NCBI GenBank assembly: GCA_007119075.1
Contig: SKQJ01000227.1
Coordinates: 1 to 7,509 of the forward strand
Source of the DNA: Bacteroidales bacterium
GTDB taxonomy: Bacteria > Bacteroidota > Bacteroidia > Bacteroidales > PUMT01
Direction of reading: 5' to 3'
DNA length: 7,509 nucleotides
The notes beneath the pieces are model-generated. The model was not told where the DNA came from. It worked only from the letters and a program-made list of their open reading frames with translations, and ran no database searches. Below are positions 1-6,648 of this stretch, in pieces; position 1 is the stretch's first letter; the number at the start of each line of letters is the position of its first letter. The position numbers and the translations under genes are program-made.

Positions 1-17
1 ACAACAAATAGATCCGG

Positions 18-119
18 TTATCTTCGGTCTCTCCTGACCAGTTTCCGGAAAAAAAAGTAAAGCACCACGATAACAATGACTATCAGGAAGATTTTGAAAA
101 AGGAAGTGTATGTATACAT
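18..119 (-). CDS. possible 33-residue single-span membrane peptide
   Basis: A short ATG-to-TAA reading frame begins 11 bases after the stop codon of the SH3-NlpC/P60 peptidase gene, on the same strand. The product starts MYTYTSFFKIF, has one very hydrophobic stretch at about residues 7-24 (rich in Ile, Val, Leu and Phe), and ends in a strongly basic tail (RKLVRRDRR). That is the pattern expected of an N-out/C-in membrane peptide under the positive-inside rule. No Shine-Dalgarno sequence is visible, which is not unusual in Bacteroidota. I do not recognise the family. A run of eight T on the coding strand (window 49-56) lies at the end of the hydrophobic segment. A one-base error or slip there would open either other frame to the window edge, so the true protein could be longer. 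Position suggests co-transcription with the peptidase; function is unknown. Confidence 0.4.
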   Translation of the reverse strand: MYTYTSFFKIFLIVIVIVVLYFFFRKLVRRDRR

Positions 120-130
120 AACGGCAGATT

Positions 131-922
131 TTAAGTATCCGATATGTTTTTTATGATCTTCAGCCTGTGGGTATAGCTGCCGGATAAGTTATTGTAGATC
201 CCTGTCTGATCCAGCCTGTCAATCCTGACCATTCCGGAGGCATGGAGAATCTGTCCGTTTCCGGTTACAAGGCCGGTGTGGATGATCCTTCCTTGCTCGT
301 TCTGGAAAAAAGCAAGATCTCCTGCAAGTGCTTCGGTTACGCTGGCGACCGGTTTTCCAAGATCGACCTGCTGCCTGGAGTTCCTTGGCAGGTTTATGCC
401 AAAGAGCCTGAATACGATCTGCGTAAATCCTGAACAATCCATTCCGAAGGGAGTCTTGCCTCCCCATAAATATGGTACATTCATGAATTCCCGGGCAACC
501 GTTGCTATATTTCCCCTAACGCTTTTTCCTTTGTGAAAGTCTGGAGCCTGAAGACAGGTAAACTCCTGCCCGCCTGTCCTGAAAGATCCGGTGCCGGGGT
601 CATAATCGTATAACAAGCTTCCCGCGGAAATGTAAAAAGGCTGCCTGTCTTTATTATTCATCACCATCAGCACGATACTGCCCGATACTTCAGGCCTGGA
701 AGCAGCCATTGCTTCAGCCAGGTCATCAGGGATCTCATAGACAGAAGAATTATACACCCATCCCTGGTAGCTGTCTGCCGATATTTCAACCAGGCTCCAT
801 TTTTGCTGTTTATCCAGGATAGCGGCATGTTCTCCGAAAACCATCTGTGTAACCATTTCTTCCTCGTGGGAAGGACCCGACCTCACAGGAACTGCAGAAA
901 GCAGGCACACAACATTTCTCAT
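131..922 (-). CDS. SH3-NlpC/P60 (C40) cysteine peptidase, YkfC-like
   Basis: This is a 263-residue peptidase predicted to cut peptide bonds next to gamma-D-glutamate in murein stem peptides. An SH3-like region occupies roughly residues 5-65, followed by a second SH3-like or linker region to about 125. The NlpC/P60 domain covers about 135-258. It carries YLWGG at 151-155, the catalytic Cys163 in DCSGF, His215 in IIHTGLV and the third polar residue His227 in ILHASG, so the active site looks complete. The protein begins almost directly with the SH3 strand (CLLSAVPVR), with no signal peptide and no lipobox, which fits a cytoplasmic enzyme. YkfC and dipeptidyl-peptidase VI, the known relatives with this layout, act on short wall peptides during recycling rather than on intact peptidoglycan. 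The start is the first ATG in frame and leaves a normal SH3 beginning. The gene is divergent from the PgpH-like gene, and a small membrane ORF follows it. Family assignment is firm; the exact substrate is inferred. Confidence 0.93.
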   Translation of the reverse strand: MRNVVCLLSAVPVRSGPSHEEEMVTQMVFGEHAAILDKQQKWSLVEISADSYQGWVYNSSVYEIPDDLAEAMAASRPEVSGSIVLMVMNNKDRQPFYISAGSLLYDYDPGTGSFRTGGQEFTCLQAPDFHKGKSVRGNIATVAREFMNVPYLWGGKTPFGMDCSGFTQIVFRLFGINLPRNSRQQVDLGKPVASVTEALAGDLAFFQNEQGRIIHTGLVTGNGQILHASGMVRIDRLDQTGIYNNLSGSYTHRLKIIKNISDT

Positions 923-944
923 AATATTGTATATTTAACCCTCT

Positions 945-952
945 CAAAAGTA
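945..952 (-). promoter_or_regulatory. candidate -7 element for the NlpC/P60 gene
   Basis: Read on the minus strand this is TACTTTTG, an exact match to the Bacteroidota sigma-ABfr -7 consensus TAnnTTTG. It ends 22 bases before the ATG of the peptidase. The nearest upstream TTG (969-967) is only 14 bases away, shorter than the usual spacing of about 19-20, so the -33 element is weak or absent. An AT-rich palindrome, AAATTAATTT (952-961), abuts it. Confidence 0.45.
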
Positions 953-1079
953 AATTAATTTCCCGTCAATAGAAAGCCCATGATGGAGAGAGTCAGCCGG
1001 CCAGCCTATCAAGCTGCCACAGCCATTTGTCCGGATTTGTTATCTTGCCAATTAAAAGTGTAAAATCGAACCTAAGTTG

Positions 1080-1087
1080 TAATTTTG
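1080..1087 (+). promoter_or_regulatory. candidate -7 element for the PgpH-like gene
   Basis: TAATTTTG matches the Bacteroidota -7 consensus TAnnTTTG exactly and lies 68 bases before the ATG at 1156. At the expected -33 distance there is only GTG (1058-1060) in place of TTG, a partial match. Together with the minus-strand candidate at 945-952 it would make 923-1155 a divergent, non-overlapping promoter region. I see no other gene in that stretch. Confidence 0.4.
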
Positions 1088-1155
1088 CAATCAGGTAAAT
1101 ATTAAAAACAAAATAACGACGTTTATAGCCTTTGACACAAATTCCAGGTTAGTTA

Positions 1156-3270
1156 ATGGGTAAATTCCTCAAATTCATAAAAGACAATTACAACAGCATA
1201 TCTGTTATAGTTTTCTTCCTTATCACGGCATTGCTTATTTTGTATTTGCTGCCAAGAGAAGGAAAGTTCAGGTATGAGTTCCAGCGCGGCCGGCCCTGGC
1301 TGCATGAAACCCTTATTGCACCGTTCGATTTTCCCATATACAAACCGGAATCGGAGCTCAGGGCTGAAAGGGACAGCTTGCTGGCTGATTTCAGGCCCTA
1401 TTTCAGATACGACAGCCTGCTTTATGATTCAGTGATTGCCAGATATCATGAATCCCTTGATCAGCAATGGGAGTCGGCCGGCCGGGCCCGCCCGGATGAT
1501 TTTGACAGCGAGGGACTGAGGCGCCTTTATGACCGGTTTTATAATTTCAGCACCGATCTTTACAGGCATGTATACCAGCAGGGAATAGTAGCTCCCGGTG
1601 AGACTGCCGACAGGGTGGCTGCAGAGGAACAGTCAATTGTGATACTCAGGAATAACATCGGCGTAAGGACGCCGCCGGCAAATTATTTCCGTGAAAAGAC
1701 CGCTTATGAATATATCAGGAGCGGAGTCGATAAATGGATAGCCGAAACGGTAGCCCGCCACCCGCATTTCAGGGATTTTTTGCAGACACTTGAGTTTGGC
1801 GATTTTTTGATACCCAACCTCTACTATGACCAGGCTACAACCGAAAGGGTCCGCCAGAGCCTGCTGAATGAGATTTCTCTTGCCAGGGGGATGGTCCAAT
1901 CGGGTGAGCGTATTGTATCACAGGGAGACCTGATAACAAATCACACCTACCTGATACTTGAATCTTTAAAAAGAGAATATGAAACACGGTTGCTTGGAAC
2001 CAACCTGAATCTGGTTTTGCTGGGCCAGTTCATCCTGGTGTTTTCACTTATTGCCATTCTTTATCTGTTTCTTTATCATTTCAGGCGCGAAATCCTTACC
2101 AGTGCCCGCAAGACCCTTTTTATACTCTTTTTCCTGTTTTTGATGGTTTCAACATCCATAATCCTTATAAGGTTCAGCATGATTAATTTTTATGTTGTTC
2201 CTTTTGCCATCGTGCCGATCATTATAAGGACATTTTATGATGAGAGACTTGCATTGTTTATCCATACAGTGATCCTGCTGCTTGTTGCATTTTTTGCACC
2301 AAACAGCTTCGAATTCCTGTTCCTGAATTATTTGATCGGACTTGTTGCAATTTTCAGTCTGTCGAACCTTTACCTCCGCAGCAAGCTTTTTTATACTGCC
2401 GTAATAATTGTTTTGTCCTATTCGCTGCTCTATTTCGGAATAGCCGTGACCCAGGAACGCAGCGTAGCCAACATCAACTGGATGAATTTCGCATGGTTCG
2501 GGGCCAATGGCCTGCTGGTACTGACCACTTACCCTCTGCTATACATTTTTGAAAAGACTTTCGGGTTCATATCCGATGGAACCCTGGTAGAGCTTTCCGA
2601 TACAAACCAGCCCCTGTTGCGAAAGCTTGCAGAAGAGGCTCCCGGAACATTTCAGCACTCGATACAGGTTGCAAACCTGGCAGAAGCCGCCGTGCGTGAA
2701 ATCGGGGGCAACTCATTGCTCGTAAGGACGGGGGCGCTTTATCATGATATAGGCAAGATGTCCAGTCCCGCATTTTACATTGAAAACCAGGCATCGGGCT
2801 ATAACCCGCATGATTCGCTTGACTTTGAGGAAAGTGCGCAGGTTATAATATCGCATGTTTCCAAAGGTGTGGAAACAGCCAGGAAACATAATCTCCCTGA
2901 GCAGATTATAGATTTTATTCGGACTCATCACGGCACTACACGGGTACAATATTTTTACAAATCCTTCCTGAAAAAATACCCGAATGAGGATGTTGATGCC
3001 CGGAAATATACCTATCCGGGTCCCAAACCCTTTTCTCGGGAAACAGCTGTGCTGATGATGGCCGACTCGGTTGAAGCCGCATCAAGGAGCCTTAAGGAGA
3101 TAAGCACCGGTTCGATCAACGAGCTTGTCGAATCCATTATTGACAATCAGTTCAATGAAGATCAATTCAGCAATACCAATTTGACCTTCAGGGATATCTC
3201 CACCGTAAAGAGTGTCTATAAAAATAAATTGATGAATATTTATCATGCCAGGATCTCCTATCCGAAATGA
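1156..3270 (+). CDS. pgpH: 7TM-HD domain phosphodiesterase, PgpH/YqfF family (c-di-AMP hydrolase)
   Basis: This 704-residue membrane protein has the full 7TMR-HDED / 7TM / HD layout of PgpH (YqfF), whose characterised members hydrolyse the second messenger cyclic di-AMP to pApA. One transmembrane helix at about 14-32 is followed by a large extracytoplasmic domain (about 33-280). A block of about seven helices follows (roughly 286-308, 318-340, 344-360, 364-381, 385-404, 411-430, 447-465), then a cytoplasmic HD domain from about 480. The family signature ELSDTNQPLLRKLAEEAPGT starts at 479. Metal and catalytic residues are present: His501 (FQHS), His530-Asp531 (YHDIGK), His567 (ISHV), His591-His592 (THHG) and Asp637 (MMADSVEAA). 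Length is close to that of Listeria and Bacillus homologues. A weak AGG lies 7 bases before the ATG. The gene is divergent from the wall-peptide peptidase and ends 28 bases from the convergent lolA-like gene. Substrate is inferred from the family; the gene symbol is used at family level. Confidence 0.93.
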   Translation: MGKFLKFIKDNYNSISVIVFFLITALLILYLLPREGKFRYEFQRGRPWLHETLIAPFDFPIYKPESELRAERDSLLADFRPYFRYDSLLYDSVIARYHESLDQQWESAGRARPDDFDSEGLRRLYDRFYNFSTDLYRHVYQQGIVAPGETADRVAAEEQSIVILRNNIGVRTPPANYFREKTAYEYIRSGVDKWIAETVARHPHFRDFLQTLEFGDFLIPNLYYDQATTERVRQSLLNEISLARGMVQSGERIVSQGDLITNHTYLILESLKREYETRLLGTNLNLVLLGQFILVFSLIAILYLFLYHFRREILTSARKTLFILFFLFLMVSTSIILIRFSMINFYVVPFAIVPIIIRTFYDERLALFIHTVILLLVAFFAPNSFEFLFLNYLIGLVAIFSLSNLYLRSKLFYTAVIIVLSYSLLYFGIAVTQERSVANINWMNFAWFGANGLLVLTTYPLLYIFEKTFGFISDGTLVELSDTNQPLLRKLAEEAPGTFQHSIQVANLAEAAVREIGGNSLLVRTGALYHDIGKMSSPAFYIENQASGYNPHDSLDFEESAQVIISHVSKGVETARKHNLPEQIIDFIRTHHGTTRVQYFYKSFLKKYPNEDVDARKYTYPGPKPFSRETAVLMMADSVEAASRSLKEISTGSINELVESIIDNQFNEDQFSNTNLTFRDISTVKSVYKNKLMNIYHARISYPK

Positions 3271-3284
3271 CCGGAGGGCATGAT
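3242..3284. terminator. candidate bidirectional hairpin at the convergent gene junction
   Basis: A perfect 8-base inverted repeat, ATCATGCC (3242-3249) and GGCATGAT (3277-3284), spans the stop codon of the PgpH-like gene. A second pairing, CTCC (3255-3258) with GGAG (3273-3276), can stack inside it, leaving a 5-base bulge on one side and a 14-base loop. It lies where two convergent transcripts must end. Downstream on the plus strand the sequence is T-rich but broken (ctttctttct), and on the minus strand there is no clean U-run, so it is not a classic intrinsic terminator. Confidence 0.35.
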
Positions 3285-3298
3285 CTATTGCTTTCTTT

Positions 3299-3961
3299 CT
3301 ACCAGCGCATATCGATGATTTCAACACCGGGATAATCCGATTCATCAAAGACAAAGTGTGAGTCCGGCACCTGCCTTGTGTTGTCAAACCCGTTTACGTC
3401 GAGACTGTACCTGTTTCCGTCCTTTCCTGCCATCACAGCAGAATCGATAAAGCCGCTTTCCCGGTCAATAAAAAGCTTGACGGTATGGAAATCATGGTTC
3501 CTGTCGAGCGGGTGCAGGTCTATTTCATAGAGTCTCTTTCCGTCACGTGAGACCTCATCGATCAGTCTGTAGCGGAATTCTTCATGATATATGGTAAACA
3601 GCTCTGTCGGATTCGACATCAGTCCACCGCCCTCTTCCGGATCACTTATAATGACCTCGTTCACGTCGGGCATATAGGTATACATCGAGTTTCCGTCGAA
3701 CCAGATCTCAAGGTCCATGATGCTCAACCTGTATTTATTGCCTTTGATCAGTATCTCCCCGTCAAATTCTTCTCCCGCAGCCTCATCCCTGAGGCTGGAT
3801 ATGGATATTGAGAAATCGACAAAAACCGAGGGGGCGGCAGTTGTCTGTTCGGCCAGCTCATCCAGTATTTCCCTTGCCCTGTCATCCTGCTGTGCGTTTG
3901 CGGCTATGCTTCCGGAAAAAAGGAGTATCAAAACAAGTGTTGTCAGTTTTTTTATCTGCAT
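3299..3961 (-). CDS. lolA: LolA-like outer-membrane lipoprotein carrier protein
   Basis: This 220-residue secreted protein resembles the LolA family, the periplasmic chaperone that carries lipoproteins from the inner-membrane LolCDE exporter to the outer membrane. A clear signal peptide is visible: MQIKK, a hydrophobic core at about 6-20, and an ANA|QQ cleavage site after residue 23. The mature part has alternating strands typical of LolA's open beta-barrel, such as FDGEILIKGNKYRLSIMD, EIWFDGNSMYTYMPDVNEV and the helix-strand segment FTIYHEEFRYRLIDE. It ends with a short strand, VEIIDMRW. The length is slightly above the usual value of about 200. The gene starts 37 bases after ftsK on the same strand, and I recall this pairing as common in Bacteroidota, so co-transcription is likely. 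LolB is generally not found in this phylum, so how the carrier hands over its cargo there is unclear. No catalytic motif exists to confirm the call; it rests on fold-like features and context. Confidence 0.82.
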   Translation of the reverse strand: MQIKKLTTLVLILLFSGSIAANAQQDDRAREILDELAEQTTAAPSVFVDFSISISSLRDEAAGEEFDGEILIKGNKYRLSIMDLEIWFDGNSMYTYMPDVNEVIISDPEEGGGLMSNPTELFTIYHEEFRYRLIDEVSRDGKRLYEIDLHPLDRNHDFHTVKLFIDRESGFIDSAVMAGKDGNRYSLDVNGFDNTRQVPDSHFVFDESDYPGVEIIDMRW

Positions 3962-3998
3962 TCTGTTTAAATTTAATTGGAACCCGGAACACGTCCTG

Positions 3999-6368
3999 TT
4001 ACATGTTATCCATATCTCTCAATAACTGTTCCAAACTGTATTCGTCCTGTATCAGAACCTGCCTGGCCTTGCTTCCTTCAAAGGGCCCGACTATTCCGGC
4101 GGCTTCAAGCTGATCCACTATCCTGCCGGCCCTGTTGTATCCTATGGAAAACTTTCTCTGGATAAGCGATGTGGAGCCCTGCTGGTGCTGCACAACCAGC
4201 CGGGCGGCTTCATCGAACATATCATCCCTTTTTTTGAGGTCAACGTCGGCCGGCCCCGTTCCATTTTCGCCGACATATTCCGGCAGGTAGTGTGCGGAGG
4301 GATATCCTTTCTGGGACCCGATAAATTCGGTAATGCGATCTATCTCCGGGGTGTCTATAAATGCACATTGCAGCCTGATCATTTCATTTCCGGCGGTAAT
4401 CAGCATATCACCCCTTCCAATCAGCTGGTTTGCCCCCGGAGTATCAAGGATGGTCCTTGAATCCATCATAGAAGTCACCCTGAATGCAATTCTGCTGGGG
4501 AAGTTTGCCTTGATGACTCCGGTAATGATATTGGTCGTCGGGCGCTGGGTAGCAATCACCAGATGAATTCCTATTGCCCTTGCAAGCTGGGCAAGCCTGG
4601 CAAGAGGCGTTTCAATTTCCCGGCCGGCCGTCATTATCAGGTCGGCAAATTCATCTATGATTACCACAATATATGGCAGGAAGCGATGGCCCTTTTCCGG
4701 ATTCAGGCGCCGGGCTATGAACTTGCCGTTATATTCCTTGATATTTCTTACATGTGCCTCTTTAAGCAGATTATAGCGTTCGTCCATCTCTATTGTGAGG
4801 GACTGCAGCGTATGGATCACCTTCTGTGTATCGGTAATTATGGCCTCTTCGGTGTCGGGAAGCTTTGCCAGGTAGTGACGTTCGATTTTTGAATAGACCG
4901 TAAGCTCGACCTTTTTGGGATCAATAAGCACGAATTTGAGCTGGGCGGGATGCTTTTTGTACAGCAGCGAGGCCAGAATGGCATTGAGGCCCACCGACTT
5001 TCCCTGACCGGTTGCCCCGGCTATAAGAAGGTGGGGCATCCGGGTCAGGTCAACCACATAGGTCTCGTTCGAAATTGTTTTGCCCAGGACTATCGGAAGC
5101 TCATAGTTTGCTTCCTGGAATTTGGAGGAGCTGATAACCGAGCGCATCGATACAACTTCCGGATTCTGATTGGGAACCTCTATTCCAATGGTCCCTCTTC
5201 CGGGAATAGGTGCTATAATCCTGATTCCCAATGCCGACAGACTCAGGGCAATATCGTCCTCAAGGTTCTTGATCTTCGAAATCCTTATTCCGGGAGCAGG
5301 CACTATTTCATACAATGTAACTGTAGGACCGATCGTGGCTGTTATCTTGTCGATCTGTATCTTGTAATTGCCCAGTGTCTCGACTATCCTGTTTTTGTTG
5401 TTCATCAGTTCCTCCTTGCTTACAGAGGTCTCAGACGACCGGTATGGTTCAAGCAGGCTCACCGGGGGAAACCTGAATGAAGACAGATCGAGGGTGGGGT
5501 CATACTCCCCGGCGGGCAAGGAATCGATTATATCTTCGGAAAGGCTTTTTTCATCGCTGCTTTTTTCTTTTACGAAAAGCCTGATTCCATCAGGGTCATT
5601 TTCTTCGTCATCTTCCCCGAAAAACCTGTCCTCATCCGACCCGGTTTCCGGACCGGCATTAAGATGGCCATTGTCTTTCTCTGCGGTAATTCCGGCAGCC
5701 TGCAACACAGGAGAACGTTCGGCGTTTTCGGATAAGGTTGTTTTATCCCTCTTCCCGGAACGCAGGTTATGGATCAGGTCATTCAGGATTGCAGAAGAGT
5801 TTCTGACAGAAAAGAGGAAAAATGAAAACACAAGCATCAGCAGGAAAAAGGCTGTTCCCGTTTTGCCCAGAAGAGCATTCAGCCATTCTGCCATGAAATA
5901 TCCGTGAGCACCACCGGGACCGCTGCCAAGAAAGCCTCCGGCATGACCGAAGGCATACCCCAGCACGAGAGACAAAAGTATCGCCCCGATAACGGTAATC
6001 CTGAACATTCTGCCGAAAGGCCCCATCCTTACTCTTATAAGTTTGAACCCGATCAGCATAAGAAGAAATGGTACGCTAAACGAAGCCAGGCCAAACCACC
6101 GGTTTATGAACAGTGATGAAAACCAGGCTCCGGATTTCCCCGCCCAGTTCTCGACCCTGAGCTCAGGGCTGGACATGATCCTTTCCCATTCAAAGCTCTG
6201 GTCGCTTTTCCATGTGAAAAAATAGGAAATAAATGATAATGTCAGGAACAGGGCAAACACCAGAATAAAGCAGCCAATGAATAACCTCAGACGCTCATCT
6301 CCGAAAAAACTGGCTATCCTGTTCTTTTTCCTGCCCTGTCTGGTCTTTTTCTCCTTAACTGCCGTCAT
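3999..6368 (-). CDS. ftsK: DNA translocase FtsK/SpoIIIE
   Basis: This 789-residue septal ATPase pumps chromosomal DNA through the closing division site and, in well-studied species, activates XerCD recombination at dif. Four N-terminal membrane helices lie at about 27-50, 92-111, 122-145 and 170-190. A short linker (about 195-300) contains an acidic patch (DEDRFFGEDDEENDPDG, 245-261), much shorter than the several-hundred-residue E. coli linker. The motor domain follows: an alpha part from about 315, the Walker A motif GATGQGKS at 451-458, Walker B VVIIDEFADL ending near 576, and the arginine-rich IATQRP segment at 605-610. The C-terminal gamma winged helix (about 714-775, QRKFSIGYNRAGRIVDQLEAAG) would read polar KOPS-like sequences. 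All key motifs are intact. The ATG at 6368 is followed by a basic N-terminus before the first helix, as expected. The lolA-like gene lies downstream, and arcC is divergent upstream across a 272-base gap. Confidence 0.98.
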   Translation of the reverse strand: MTAVKEKKTRQGRKKNRIASFFGDERLRLFIGCFILVFALFLTLSFISYFFTWKSDQSFEWERIMSSPELRVENWAGKSGAWFSSLFINRWFGLASFSVPFLLMLIGFKLIRVRMGPFGRMFRITVIGAILLSLVLGYAFGHAGGFLGSGPGGAHGYFMAEWLNALLGKTGTAFFLLMLVFSFFLFSVRNSSAILNDLIHNLRSGKRDKTTLSENAERSPVLQAAGITAEKDNGHLNAGPETGSDEDRFFGEDDEENDPDGIRLFVKEKSSDEKSLSEDIIDSLPAGEYDPTLDLSSFRFPPVSLLEPYRSSETSVSKEELMNNKNRIVETLGNYKIQIDKITATIGPTVTLYEIVPAPGIRISKIKNLEDDIALSLSALGIRIIAPIPGRGTIGIEVPNQNPEVVSMRSVISSSKFQEANYELPIVLGKTISNETYVVDLTRMPHLLIAGATGQGKSVGLNAILASLLYKKHPAQLKFVLIDPKKVELTVYSKIERHYLAKLPDTEEAIITDTQKVIHTLQSLTIEMDERYNLLKEAHVRNIKEYNGKFIARRLNPEKGHRFLPYIVVIIDEFADLIMTAGREIETPLARLAQLARAIGIHLVIATQRPTTNIITGVIKANFPSRIAFRVTSMMDSRTILDTPGANQLIGRGDMLITAGNEMIRLQCAFIDTPEIDRITEFIGSQKGYPSAHYLPEYVGENGTGPADVDLKKRDDMFDEAARLVVQHQQGSTSLIQRKFSIGYNRAGRIVDQLEAAGIVGPFEGSKARQVLIQDEYSLEQLLRDMDNM

Positions 6369-6455
6369 AGCTATGTGTGAATAATGAATGTTTTCGGCTG
6401 ATTCTGTTGATTCTTATGACCGGGCCCAATTGCAATGTAATCAGGCGATGTTTGC

Positions 6456-6467
6456 TGCAAATTTGCA
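6456..6467. repeat. 12-base perfect palindrome TGCAAATTTGCA
   Basis: This self-complementary dodecamer lies in the ftsK-arcC divergent intergenic region, 88 bases upstream of the ftsK start. It could be a binding site for a dimeric regulator, but no second copy is seen in the window and AT-rich palindromes can arise by chance. Confidence 0.3.
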
Positions 6468-6528
6468 AAATTTTATCCAAGTTCACCTTATTTTTCCAAA
6501 ATATAACCGTCAGCCCGGTATGATATCC

Positions 6529-6538
6529 TTACATGTAA
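6529..6538. repeat. 10-base perfect palindrome TTACATGTAA
   Basis: A second short palindrome in the same divergent intergenic region, 24 bases left of the candidate ftsK -7 element at 6562-6569. With ftsK read leftward it would lie just downstream of the start of transcription, where an operator could act. No regulator is encoded nearby, so any operator role is speculation. Confidence 0.22.
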
Positions 6539-6561
6539 TGTCCGGTGATTTGTTCACAAGG

Positions 6562-6569
6562 CAAATGTA
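6562..6569 (-). promoter_or_regulatory. candidate -7 element for ftsK-lolA
   Basis: On the minus strand this reads TACATTTG, matching TAnnTTTG exactly. It lies about 193 bases before the ftsK start, which would give a long 5' leader. No TTG is present at the usual -33 distance, only a T-rich stretch. It is the only exact match I found on this strand in the gap. Confidence 0.3.
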
Positions 6570-6597
6570 TAGCTTCTTTTAATTTGAAAAAATTTCA

Positions 6598-6605
6598 TAG
6601 ATTTG
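6598..6605 (+). promoter_or_regulatory. candidate -7 element for arcC
   Basis: TAGATTTG matches the Bacteroidota -7 consensus TAnnTTTG exactly and lies 35 bases before the arcC ATG. The expected -33 position holds a T-rich run, while the closest TTG (6584-6586) is only 11 bases upstream. It lies 28 bases from the oppositely oriented ftsK candidate, so the upstream elements of the two promoters would overlap. Confidence 0.4.
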
Positions 6606-6621
6606 TGGAGGATATAAGCAT

Positions 6622-6648
6622 ATGCTACAAAAAACTGAATATGAGTAA
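6622..6648 (+). other. possible 8-codon leader ORF overlapping the arcC start
   Basis: A strong Shine-Dalgarno-like GGAGG (6607-6611) lies 10 bases before an ATG at 6622 that is out of frame with arcC. It opens a frame encoding MLQKTEYE whose TAA stop (6646-6648) overlaps the first codons of arcC (ATGAGTAA). Such an arrangement can couple translation of the downstream gene. Against this, the candidate -7 element at 6598-6605 would place the transcript start close to or inside the GGAGG. Confidence 0.25.

Noticed and set aside
219..467. 82-codon minus-strand frame inside the NlpC/P60 gene
   Set aside because: It is an alternative frame of the same DNA that encodes the catalytic domain, whose own frame is intact. 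The Arg-rich product is typical of a shifted frame.
980..1063. 27-codon plus-strand frame in the divergent intergenic region
   Set aside because: It has no ribosome-binding site, an ordinary mixed composition and no membrane or motif pattern. It ends before the candidate -7 element of the downstream gene and is probably chance.
3717..4113. Overlapping plus-strand frames of about 100 codons across the lolA start
   Set aside because: They are antisense to the LolA-like signal peptide and the ftsK end. Their hydrophobic or Ser-rich stretches reflect the complementary strand.
4950..5480. 176-codon open frame on the plus strand
   Set aside because: It is antisense to the conserved FtsK motor domain and has no recognisable motif. 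Its openness follows from the codon bias of the real gene.
5368..5907. 179-codon open frame on the plus strand
   Set aside because: It lies wholly antisense to the ftsK linker and N-terminal region. Its serine-rich, low-complexity product looks like a mirror of the acidic linker codons and has no recognisable domain.
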